Shown: in pieces, positions 38,510 through 48,200 of the stretch
How positions within the stretch are numbered: the first letter of the stretch is position 1
How the letters are laid out: each line of letters opens with the position of its first letter
DNA from: a virus
IMG/VR virus record: IMGVR_UViG_3300045256_000822
Location: 1 to 58,085 of that record
Reading direction: 5' to 3' (one strand)
Length of the DNA stretch: 58,085 nt
Notes under the pieces: generated by a model
Database searches by the model: none
Seen by the model: only the letters and a program-made list of their open reading frames with translations
What the model was told of the DNA's origin: nothing
Made by a program: the position numbers and the translations under genes

Positions 38510-39865
38510 ATGGCAGACGAACCGCTCCGGCCCGGCAGCTACGACGCGACCGGCCGCTACATCCCGGGCCCGGCCGACTTCGCGCCGAACGGCTCGCCCC
38601 GCTCGGTCCGCTCCGCGCGCAGCGGCAATCGCGCGATCGGATATTACGGCTACGGCGTGGGCGACCTTATCGGCCCAACGGCGACACCGCAGCAGCAGCA
38701 GGCGAATCAGGACAGCGGTGCTGCGGCCCTTCGCGGTGTCTTCGCCGATCGCAGCGGAAACCCGGGCGACAACGGTGCTGAGGGGGGTGGCATGGCCGGT
38801 CTCGGCGTCGGTGATGATGCGGTCGGGCCGACCGCGAACACGTCGACCACGACGACGAACAATATCGGCGACCTTGCCAATCTGGGCGTGCTCGGCGGCC
38901 TGATGGGCTTCGGCAAAGAGGCAGTCGATCTCGCGTTGAACCGCGACATCGTAGGGTACGGTCAGAATGAGGACAATCCGATCGGCGGCTACACCGGTAC
39001 GCCGACGAGCACCGAAAGCACTCCGACCGCCGCCTTCGGCGGCGTGACCAACGGAGAGGTTGCCGGCGATCCGGCGGCTGGAATGGGCGGTCGCGGCGAT
39101 ACCGGCGTCGGTACAGCGGCCGCGGGCGGCGTATCGAACGGCGAAGTGGCCGGCGATCCCGCAGCCGGCATGGGCACGTCGAGCGGCGCCGAGGTCGGGT
39201 CAACCGGCCCTGCATCTGGCGCCGGCACCGCCGGCACTGGTACCGCCGGCACCGGTAACGCCGGCAGCGACACCGCCGGCAGCCCTGCGGGCGATGGCAG
39301 CGGGCCCGGGCCAGGCGGCGGCGGTGATGCTGGAACGGGAGATGGCGGCGATGGAGGCTGGGCGCGGGGCGGTGTGATCAGGGGCGGGCGTCCCGGTGCG
39401 CCGCCTCCTGACGACACCATGATCCCGGCGCAGCAGAACGAGTTCGTCGTGGCGAAGCCGAGCATCGCGCGGCTCGGCGCAGGCTCACTGAACGGCGGCA
39501 ACGCGCTTCTGACCCAACTGAACCAGGCGCTGCTCAGCGGCAACACTCAGCTGGCGCAGCGCATCCTGGGAATCATGCAGCGGAACGTCTCGATGCAGGC
39601 TGCGCCGGGCCAGCCTTCCGGCATGCCGCCGCAGCAGCCAATGCCGATGCGCGGCGCGGCACCGATGCAGGCGCCAGCACGCCCGCCGATCGGCCTCCCG
39701 CAAGGTGGCGCACGGCCGCCCGCGCCCCCCGCTGGGCCACAGGGCTACGCGCGCGGCGGCGTCATCAGGGGAACCGCCGCCAAGCCGATCCCGAAGCGGC
39801 CGTTTTTCGCCGACAGGCCGGGGCCGCTCTCGGGCATCAAAGCGAAGCGCCGCGTTTCGCGCTGA
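38510..39865 (+). CDS. Gly-rich, repeat-containing tail-region protein
   Basis: This encodes 451 residues of very low complexity. A GGVTNGEVAGDPAAGMG unit occurs twice (near residues 180 and 210), followed by a long Gly/Thr/Ala-rich linker, and an ARGGVIRG unit also occurs twice (near 285 and 417). Between them is a more ordered stretch, DDTMIPAQQNEFVVAKPSIA, then LNGGNALLTQLNQALLSGNT, a type of segment found near the ends of tape-measure and ejection proteins. The protein may be a flexible injected or fibre-linking part. Confidence 0.65.
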   Translation: MADEPLRPGSYDATGRYIPGPADFAPNGSPRSVRSARSGNRAIGYYGYGVGDLIGPTATPQQQQANQDSGAAALRGVFADRSGNPGDNGAEGGGMAGLGVGDDAVGPTANTSTTTTNNIGDLANLGVLGGLMGFGKEAVDLALNRDIVGYGQNEDNPIGGYTGTPTSTESTPTAAFGGVTNGEVAGDPAAGMGGRGDTGVGTAAAGGVSNGEVAGDPAAGMGTSSGAEVGSTGPASGAGTAGTGTAGTGNAGSDTAGSPAGDGSGPGPGGGGDAGTGDGGDGGWARGGVIRGGRPGAPPPDDTMIPAQQNEFVVAKPSIARLGAGSLNGGNALLTQLNQALLSGNTQLAQRILGIMQRNVSMQAAPGQPSGMPPQQPMPMRGAAPMQAPARPPIGLPQGGARPPAPPAGPQGYARGGVIRGTAAKPIPKRPFFADRPGPLSGIKAKRRVSR

Positions 39866-39867
39866 GA

Positions 39868-39897
39868 TTGTAATCGGCCGAAGCGCTGCCATATAAT
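39868..39897 (+). promoter_or_regulatory. strong sigma-70 promoter, probably leaderless
   Basis: TTGTAA (39868-39873) and a perfect TATAAT (39892-39897) are 18 bases apart. The ATG of the secreted metallopeptidase is at 39903, only five bases past the -10 box. No Shine-Dalgarno sequence fits between them. The transcript would start at or beside the ATG, so it is probably leaderless. Confidence 0.7.
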
Positions 39898-39902
39898 AAG
39901 TC

Positions 39903-40418
39903 ATGAGGATCGCGCTTCTCGCAGCGCTTTGGTTAATCACAGCGCCGGCTGCGGCTCAACAGCAGTGGACCGTGGAGAAGGTCTTCCCGGTGGCCATCAG
40001 CTGGATCGAGCGGAACTCGACCTACAAGAACATCCCTCCGGTCAAGTATTGGATGGAGCTGTCGCAGGACGAGATCTCCGCACGTCTCACACGCGAGGGC
40101 TCGGCGCACGTCTATGCCGAAGCCTTGTACGAGTGCAGTTCCCAGACCCTCATCCTCCGCAAGGACATGAAGCCGGGGAACATCGCGACGTGGGGCATCA
40201 TCATCCACGAACTCACGCATCATGCTCAATGCGTGAACGGCAAGATGGGGGGCGAGCGGTGCGCCCTCGAGCGCGAGGCCTATTCGCTGCAGGCCGAGTA
40301 TTACCGTCAGACAGCGGCGGCGCCGGCGAATGCGGCGAACGCGAAGGAGATCGCGGCTAAGGGCGAGCAATTCGCGAAAATCGCTGACGATGTGTGTGAT
40401 CGACTGAAACAGCGGTGA
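39903..40418 (+). CDS. secreted HExxH metallopeptidase-like protein (moron)
   Basis: This encodes 171 residues. Residues 1-19 are a signal peptide (MRIALLAALWLITAPAAAQ). The zinc motif IIHELTHHAQC (residues 100-110) has His102, Glu103 and His106, and a Glu in CALEREAY (about 123-125) is a likely third ligand, as in small secreted zincins (DUF6647-like). It could cut a host periplasmic protein or peptide. It is unlike its structural neighbours, has a near-consensus promoter just upstream and a terminator downstream, and so is expressed on its own from the prophage. Confidence 0.8.
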   Translation: MRIALLAALWLITAPAAAQQQWTVEKVFPVAISWIERNSTYKNIPPVKYWMELSQDEISARLTREGSAHVYAEALYECSSQTLILRKDMKPGNIATWGIIIHELTHHAQCVNGKMGGERCALEREAYSLQAEYYRQTAAAPANAANAKEIAAKGEQFAKIADDVCDRLKQR

Positions 40419-40456
40419 CCTGTCAGTTCAGCTCTTCTCGACTAGAACCGCGTCCC

Positions 40457-40484
40457 AGCCCCGCTCCGGCGGGGCTTTTTATTT
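40457..40484 (+). terminator. rho-independent terminator after metallopeptidase
   Basis: AGCCCCGC (40457-40464) and GCGGGGCT (40469-40476) pair perfectly around TCCG and end in TTTTTATTT. It lies about 40 bases after the metallopeptidase stop and 13 bases before the next gene, closing the moron's transcript. Confidence 0.9.
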
Positions 40485-40496
40485 CCGGAGCAGCAT

Positions 40497-41297
40497 ATGG
40501 GCTTCTTCGACTCCATCAGCGGTTTCTTCGGCGGTGGCGGCAGCGGGGTCGGGAGCCTCGTCGGGGCCGCCGCCAGCCTCGGCGGTGCGCTCATCGGCTC
40601 AAAGGCGAACAAGGATGCCGCCCGCACGGTCTCGCAAAGCCAAGCGCAGGCAGCGCAGACGGCGGCCGATGCGTATCTGCGCGGCGCCGAAATCATGGCC
40701 GAAGGCAACAAGCAGGCGCAGGCGCGACTGCAGCCGTTGGCCGACACCAGTGCACCGGCGATCAACTATCTGCGCACCGTGATGGCGCAGGACCCGGCGA
40801 CTCTCACACCGAGCCAGGAGACCTTGCGCGCGGACCTGACGCGGCGGGCGAACACACAGCTGGCGAGCTCGGGCCTGCGCGGATCGGGCCGCGCGGTGAC
40901 CGCTTCGATCAACGACGTCGACCGCCGCTTCCGCGACGACGCCTACGATCAGAATCTTCATCGCGCTGACCAGGCGGCAGGCAAACTGGCCGGCACGTAC
41001 ACAAGCACGCTCGGCGACATCGCCGATATCGATCGCCGCACGTCGGAAGGGCGCGCACAGGCCGTGCAGCGCGGCGGCGATGCCTTCGCCGGCGCGACGC
41101 GCGCGGGAGGAGAAGCGGCGGCCGGCGCCGACGTGGCGAACGCCAATCAGTGGGGCAGCGCCATGGGCATGATCAGCTCGCTGCTGGCGCAGGACCGCAA
41201 GGAGCGCACCGGCGCCTACCCAGTAGGCCAGAACATCAAGTGGGACAGCCCGCGCTACAGCGACACCTACGCCGGCACGTCCGACTATTACGCATAG
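40497..41297 (+). CDS. ejection (internal virion) protein
   Basis: This encodes 266 residues. A Gly-rich start (FFDSISGFFGGGGSGVGSLV), a hydrophobic helix (AASLGGALIGS) and a long Ala/Gln-rich helical region (DAARTVSQSQAQAAQTAADA, then LADTSAPAINYLRTVMAQDP) match the P22 gp7 style of DNA ejection protein, which is stored in the head and enters the cell with the DNA. The order before a second ejection-type gene and the giant lysozyme-bearing protein supports it. Confidence 0.75.
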   Translation: MGFFDSISGFFGGGGSGVGSLVGAAASLGGALIGSKANKDAARTVSQSQAQAAQTAADAYLRGAEIMAEGNKQAQARLQPLADTSAPAINYLRTVMAQDPATLTPSQETLRADLTRRANTQLASSGLRGSGRAVTASINDVDRRFRDDAYDQNLHRADQAAGKLAGTYTSTLGDIADIDRRTSEGRAQAVQRGGDAFAGATRAGGEAAAGADVANANQWGSAMGMISSLLAQDRKERTGAYPVGQNIKWDSPRYSDTYAGTSDYYA

Positions 41298-41305
41298 GTC
41301 ACGCC

Positions 41306-42271
41306 ATGGTGCAGTACCTGACCCAGAATCCCGCTGTCGAAGGCTTCCAGGCCGGCATGCGCATGCAGGACGACGCGCGCGCGCGCGAGTTGCGGGATCT
41401 CCAGCTGGATGAAGCCTATCGCCGTCAGGGACAGGAGCGCGCGGCGACCGACGCGCTGCAAAACCTCTATGCGCGCGGCCGGCCGACTCCTGAAGCCTAC
41501 GATCAGGCAGCGGCGGCCCCCGGGCTCGGCGCGCAGCAGCGCATGCAGCTGGCAGGGCAGGGCGAGACGATCCGCCAGCGCAATCTTCAGGAGCGCGAAG
41601 CGGCCGCGCGGGACATGGCGACCTATCTGAAGCTCGGGCACATCCCCGCCGCGCAGGAGGCGGCGTCGCGCGCCGGCATCAATGTCCCGCCCGATTTCTG
41701 GTCGAACCGGGATCAGCAGACGCAGTTGCTGCAAAAGCTCGACATCGAGGCGAAGCAGGCCGACATCGCCCAAAAGCAGGCGCACGCGCAGTTCTGGCGC
41801 GGCGAGGGGCGGCAGACCGCGAGCGGTGCCGGTCACACGAGCGTGTTCCAGCAGAAGATCGCGCTCTACAAGGCAGCCTACCCCGACAAGAGCGATGCCG
41901 AAGTCCTCGAGATGGCGGACGGTCGCAAGCCGCCCAATCCCGCCGACCTCCGCGCGCGCGCGTTCGTCATCGCCCAGAAAGCGACCGATCACCTCGGCCG
42001 CCCACTCTACAAGACGCCGGAGGATCAGCGGCGCGCGGCCGATGAAACGCTGGCCTACATGCTCGGCGGCCAGCCGCAGACCGCTGCCGTGCCCGCGCCG
42101 GCAGCGCCGCCGACGGCGGCACCGCCCGCATCGCCAGCGCCAGCACCCGCTCCCGCAGCGCCGGCTGCTGCCGCGGGGCCGGACATGAGCCAGGCGCGTA
42201 AAGCACCTGACGGGCAGTGGTACGTGCCGGATCCGAGCCGCCCCGGCAAATTCCTTCGGGTCGAGCCGTGA
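41306..42271 (+). CDS. second ejection (internal virion) protein
   Basis: This encodes 321 residues. It is highly helical and Gln/Arg/Ala-rich (ARARELRDLQLDEAYRRQGQ, then GLGAQQRMQLAGQGETIRQR), with a Pro/Ala-rich linker (about 262-292). It has no membrane helix. Its stop overlaps the GTG start of the giant protein, so they are made together. The position and composition match the middle protein of three-part ejection sets such as P22 gp20 or T7 gp15. Confidence 0.7.
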   Translation: MVQYLTQNPAVEGFQAGMRMQDDARARELRDLQLDEAYRRQGQERAATDALQNLYARGRPTPEAYDQAAAAPGLGAQQRMQLAGQGETIRQRNLQEREAAARDMATYLKLGHIPAAQEAASRAGINVPPDFWSNRDQQTQLLQKLDIEAKQADIAQKQAHAQFWRGEGRQTASGAGHTSVFQQKIALYKAAYPDKSDAEVLEMADGRKPPNPADLRARAFVIAQKATDHLGRPLYKTPEDQRRAADETLAYMLGGQPQTAAVPAPAAPPTAAPPASPAPAPAPAAPAAAAGPDMSQARKAPDGQWYVPDPSRPGKFLRVEP

Positions 42272-45200
42272 AGCTCGTCGAAGTCGACCACGATCCCTTC
42301 ACCCAACCCGATCCGCAGCTCGTCGACGCCGTTCTCTCCGTAGAGAGCGGCGGGCGCGCGGATGCGGTCTCGCCGAAAGGGGCGACGGGTGTGGCGCAAA
42401 TCATGCCCGCGACGGCGCGCAGCCCAGGGTATGGCGTCGAGCCGCTGAGCGATCCGAGCGATCCGGAGCAGAGCCGCCGCTTCGGCCAGCAGTATCTCGG
42501 CGCGATGATCCGCAAGTACGGCGACGTCGACACCGCGCTGATGGCCTACAACTGGGGCCCGGGCAACGTCGATCGCTGGATTGCGGGCGGGCGCACCGGT
42601 CCCGTGCCGAACGAGACCAGCAGCTACGTCGAGAAGGTGAAGGCGAAAGGCCCACGCCTCGTTCCGGTCGAAGGCGACCCTTTCAAGCAGCCGTCGCAAT
42701 CCGCGCAGCCGAAGTTCACTCCAGTCGAGGGCAATCCCTTCGAGGCGGCGCCGGCCGAACCGAGCGAACAGCCCGACGAGCCGTTCCTGACCGATCCGCG
42801 CTGGAGGCGTGCGCGGCCGCCGCTGCAGTCCACGATGGTCAAGGAGCGGCTTCGCGCGGGCACCTATGGGCTCGGCGCCGGTCTCAGCGCTGCCGGCGCC
42901 ACGACCGCCGCGAGCATGCTCGACACGTTCGATCGCATCGACAGCGGCGAGAACGTGCCGGAATCCGACGACCCGGTCGGCTACCAGCACATGAACGAGG
43001 AGCAGCGGCGCCAGGCGCGCGCCGACATGCAGGCTTCGCTGGGCCGCAACGTCACGACCATGGTGCAGCGGCAGGCCGAGGCGGGGAAGACTCCTCCCTC
43101 CGAGACGACCCAGCGCGCGCTCAATGCGAAGACATGGGGCGAGTTCTGGGACGCGTTCACAGACGCACCGGGCCGGTTCATCGTCGAGACAGGACTCGAA
43201 TCGCTCCCCGCGTCCGCTCCCGGCCTCCTCCTCGGCGGTGGCGCCGGCGCCTTGCGCGGCCGCGTCGCCGCCATGCTCGGCATGGGCGGCGGCTCGTTCG
43301 CGGTCGACTTCGCAACCCAGCTGGTCGACGCGCTGAACGATGCCGGCGTGGACGTCTCCGATCCAGCCGCGGTCGAAGCCGCGTTGCGAGATCCCGAGAT
43401 GAACCGCGCCATCCGCCAGCGCGCGGCCCTGCACGCGGGACCCGTGGCCGCGCTCGATGCCGCCTCGGCCGGTCTCGCGACGAAAACCCTCGTCCCGCGC
43501 GCGGTCGCAAAGCCGATTGTGCGCGAGGCGCTCAACATCCCCGCTCAGGTCGGCGCACAGGGTGCACTCGGCGGTGCCGGCGAGGCGCTCGGCGAACTGG
43601 CGAGCGGTCAGGAATTGCAGCCCGGCCAGATCATGGCAGAAATCGCGGGCGAGGCCTTCGGCGCACCCGCCGAAGTGGCCTCGCTCGCCGGCGCGCGCGA
43701 CCATGCGGCGCCTGCTACGCCGCCACGTCCCGGGCCATCAGCTGCGGACCTCAAGGAAGTCCTCGAGGACAAACGTCCCGTTGAGGAGATCATGGCCGAG
43801 CGCCAGCGCGCGGCCGAAGCAGAGCACGAGCAGCTCACGCGCGATCGCCTCGTCGCACAGGTCCAGCAGGAGACCGGCGACACGGCCATGGCCGATGCCT
43901 TCCGCAAGGCGCTCGAAGGCAAGGGTGCGCGCACGGAACCGATGGACGTCGAAACCGGTGCGGACGTTGATGCAGCAGCCGCACAGGCAGATCCGGAGCC
44001 GACGCCGGCGCAAGCGGATGCCGGGAACTATCGCAAGGGCCACATCAGGATTGACGGGCTCGACATCGCGATCGAGACCGCGCGCGGCGACGTGCGCACC
44101 GGCATCGGATCGGATGGACAGCCGTGGTCGAGCGTGGCGCCGGCCCACTACGGCTACATCAAGCGCACGGTCGGTAAGGACGGCGATCAGGTCGACGTCT
44201 ATGTCGGGGACAATCCGCAGTCCGGTCTGGTGACGGTCATAGACCAGATCGACCCCGAGACCGGCCGCTTCGACGAGCACAAGATCGTTCTCGGGGCGGA
44301 CAGCCAGGCGGAAGCGCTGGCGCTCTACGACGCCGGCTTCAACGACGGATCCGGAGCAGCGCGGCGCGGCGCCGCCACCACGATGACCATGCCCGAGTTC
44401 AAGGCGTGGCTCGCCAAGGGAGACACGAAGAAGCCCCTCGCTTATCGCCCTGCGGCTCCCGTCTCCTCTCCGGCGGTCGAGCCTGCGGCGCCGCCCCCGG
44501 CTCCGGTTGCGCCTTCCGTCGAGCCGGGGGCGGTTGTCAGCACGATTTCTGTGGGTGCGACGGTCACCGTCGACACAGCGGATGGCGAGCAGGATGGCAC
44601 CGTGCAGGAGCGGTGGTTGCGTCAGGGCGTCCCATACATGCGCGTCGTCGACGACAATGGCGAGACGATTTACGAGGGGCCGATGAGCGCCGCGACCCCG
44701 GTCGCGTCGATGCTTCAGCGCGGTTTTGGCGAGAAAGGCGTCCAGTATTCGCTTGCGCTCGATATCCCGAAGGCGGAGCGTGCGCGCGAGCAGCCGCAGC
44801 CTACATCCGAGCCGGCGCAGTCGGCTCAGGCTCAGAGCGACTTCGAGCGCAGCGCCGTCGCCCCGTCATCGGCGGGCAGGCCGGACCTTGTCGTTCACGA
44901 CACGATAGACGGCCGGCCGGTCACGTACACAGCACCGGACCTCCTTCACAGGCGCCTGTTGAGCTACGCGCTCGACCTCGACGCCGGCCGACGCCGCCCG
45001 CGCGAGCGCAGTGCGCTCTTCAAGGCTTTCAAGCCTCTCATCGTCGAGGACTTCGCGAAGCCCGCCGACCTCGACCAGCTGGCAGCCGACTATCTCGAGA
45101 ACCTCCGCGCGAACGCGCACGATCGCAAGCTGAGCACGCTCAACGCCGAACTCGTCGTCGAGCCGGATCTTCAGGCCGAGTATTGGCGCACGAAGGTCAT

Positions 45201-48200
45201 GGCCGGCCGCAAGGGAGGCTCGCTCTACCACGCCGCCCCAGGTTGGACCGAAGCCCGCATCAAGCGGGAAATCGCGCGCGGCCTGTCGGCGATCGACGAC
45301 CTCTCGCGACGGAAGACCGGCCAGGTCATGGCGGCGATGTATCGGCCGGACCTTGGGCCGATCACGTTCGACTGGGGCCAGCCGGGCACCGGGCCGCGCT
45401 TCAAGAAGGGTGCAGGGGTGAGCCACATCCTCGCCAAGCACGGCGAGGCGGTCCTGAAGCGCATGCCGGAAGTAATCGCCCGCGGCAATATCGACCGGCT
45501 GCAGGGGCCCGAGGTCGGGCGGCGGGTCCATATCAGCTACGACGGGCACAGGGCCGTGCTCTCCCTGTGGCGCCACGGGGCGCAGGAGACCTGGCTTCTG
45601 ACGGGCTGGGATGAAGGGAACCCCGGCGGAATTGGCGGAGTGTACGGTCCGGCCAACCCTACGCTCTCCGGGCCTATGCGTTCTCGTCCCGAAGGGGGAG
45701 CGGGGTCCTCCGGTAATATAAGTGCAGCCAAGCCTGGCAGCAAGTTGCAGGCCGGCATGGCGATTTCCGGGGTCCCAGGCGTGACCCGCGTCGAGCGGGT
45801 GGCTCCGGACATGATCGGCGTCTACCGGTTGACCCCGGAAATGGAGGCGCGCCGCGCCCAGCTCGAGCCGCAGCTGCGCGCGATCGTGCAGCGGATGGCG
45901 GGTGGCAACGCGCCGGCGCTGACCGTCGTAGACACCCTGTTCACCGACAACCCGGACGACCAGGGCGCGCATTTCGGGTCCTACTCGCCACTGGCGAACC
46001 TCATAGCTATCTCGACTCAGTCTCCCGATCCGATCGGCACCGTCCGCCATGAGACCATCCATCTCCTGCGGCAGCTCGGGATCATCGATCGTGCGGCATG
46101 GAGGACCCTCGAAACCACCGCCATGGAGCGGAACTGGATCGGCAAGCACGACATCGAAACCCGGTATCCCGGCGCCGACGGCGATCTGATGCTCGAAGAG
46201 GCGATCGCAGATGAATTCGGCCGGCGCGCGACGTGGCTGCAGCTGCCGCCCGCGGTCAATGCCGTCTTCCGCAAGGTCGACGAGTTCTTCCGGCGCGTGC
46301 GCGCGGCCGTGCGGCGTGTGTTCGGCCGGGAGCCGGACTTCAAGGACCTTTTCACCGCGATCGAGCGCGGGTGGTACGCGGAGCAGCAGCCGTCGGAACC
46401 GGCAACGGAGCGCGCGGCCGCTCAGCGCGCCGTTGAGGATTTCAGCACCATGCAGGCCCAGGCGGTGCGCGACGACACCAGGCCGGAGAAGAAAGAGGCG
46501 ACTCTCCGGTCAGCGCTCGACACGCTGCACTCGAAGCCGCCGACCACTCCGGCACGGCCACTGCCTTTCGAGCATGATCTCGGCGGCTTCCAGCGGTCGA
46601 TGATCCACCCGCGCACGATTGCGGCGATGTACCCAGCCTTCACACCCGTGTGGAATGCCGGCGTCAAGCAATTCGCCACGCGCGATCGCGTTGCCGGCGA
46701 ACTGATCGGCCTGAAGGAGGCTTACGACAAGCTCTCCAACGAGCAGAAGGCGAACGTCAACAAGGTGCTCGAGCTGGGGCGCTTGCAGGGCGAGACGTTC
46801 CGGCCAGGCACCGACGGTCGGATTGTGACGCGCAACACGGTCGGCACGGCCGGAACCGGAAGCATCGGCGGTGCTGCGCTCTCGAAGGCCGGCGAGACCG
46901 TGACGCTGAGCCCGGACGAGGCGCTGGGCTATCTCGCCGTGCGGCGGACGATGGACAGGGCCCTCGACCTGTTCAAGGACCAGATGCTGCGCGAGTGGGG
47001 CTTCGACCCGTCGCTGCCCGGCACGCCCAAGACCGCACGCGAGTTCGAGGAGATGGCCAAGGAGGCCTCGGACGCGGGGGACGCGCCGACGGCGGAACGG
47101 CTGGGCAAGATCGCCAACGTCCTCGCCGAGGTCGAAATGGCACGCAAGCGCGGCTACGTGCCGTTCACGCGCTTCGGCCAGTGGTACGTCACGGTGCGCT
47201 CCGGTGATTCCGACATCGTGCATCGCGAACACTTCGAGGTGCCAGGCGGCACCTGGCGCGGGCCCGTGGGAGCCATCCAGCGCCGCCGCTGGGCGGCGAC
47301 GATCGAGGAGCGCCGGCGCGAGCTGATGCGCATGTACCCGCGAAGCGCCGGCTTCACGGTCTCGAATGTCCAACGCGTCACGCCGAAGACGATCGAGGAC
47401 CTGCCGAGCCTCGCCGATATCAGCGGGCTCCTGTCGGCGGCGCACCTCGACGTTGCGACGGCGGCGCGGGTCGAGGAAGCCGTGAACCGCGTGATCAAGG
47501 AGATGGGCTTTCGCAAGCACTTCATCAACGCGCGGAACGTCGCGGGATATTCGGCCGACTTCGACCGGAGCCTTGCGGACTACGTCACAGGGCTCGCCGG
47601 CTATCTGGGGCGGCGCGCGGCACGGGATGATTTCGAGGAAGCGTTGGCGCGGATTCCGAACGACACGTCGAAGCTGAAGCGCTACGCGACCGACTGGCAC
47701 GAGTACATCCAGGCGCCGAGCGAGGAATGGGCGCGGCTGCGGCAGGCGGGATTCCTCTATTACCTTGCTGGCCGCATTTCGAGCGCCGCGGTGAACCTGA
47801 CTCAGGTCCCCGTCGTCACGATGCCGTATCTCTCGCAATTCGCGGATCCGGCGCGCGTGAACATCCAGCTGGGGCGGGCCTATACCGATCTCTCGCAGAT
47901 GATGTCGGTCGACGCGGCGAAGAAGCTGACCATCTTCGACCCCGACAAGGCGCCCGAGGACGTGCGCGCCGACCTGAAGAAGGCTTTCGCGGACGGGACG
48001 CTTGTCCCGCTCGAAACGTTCCAAGAGATGGCGAAGGCGCACGGACGCACGCCGAGGGGCCGCCAGATCGAGCGAGGTGCCCGGAAGGCGATGGACCTTG
48101 CGGCACTGGCGTTCAGCGCTGCCGAGCGCGTCAACCGCATTGCCACGTTCATCGCCGCACACCGCCTCGCGCGCATGCCCGGCGTGATGGCCAAGGCCAG

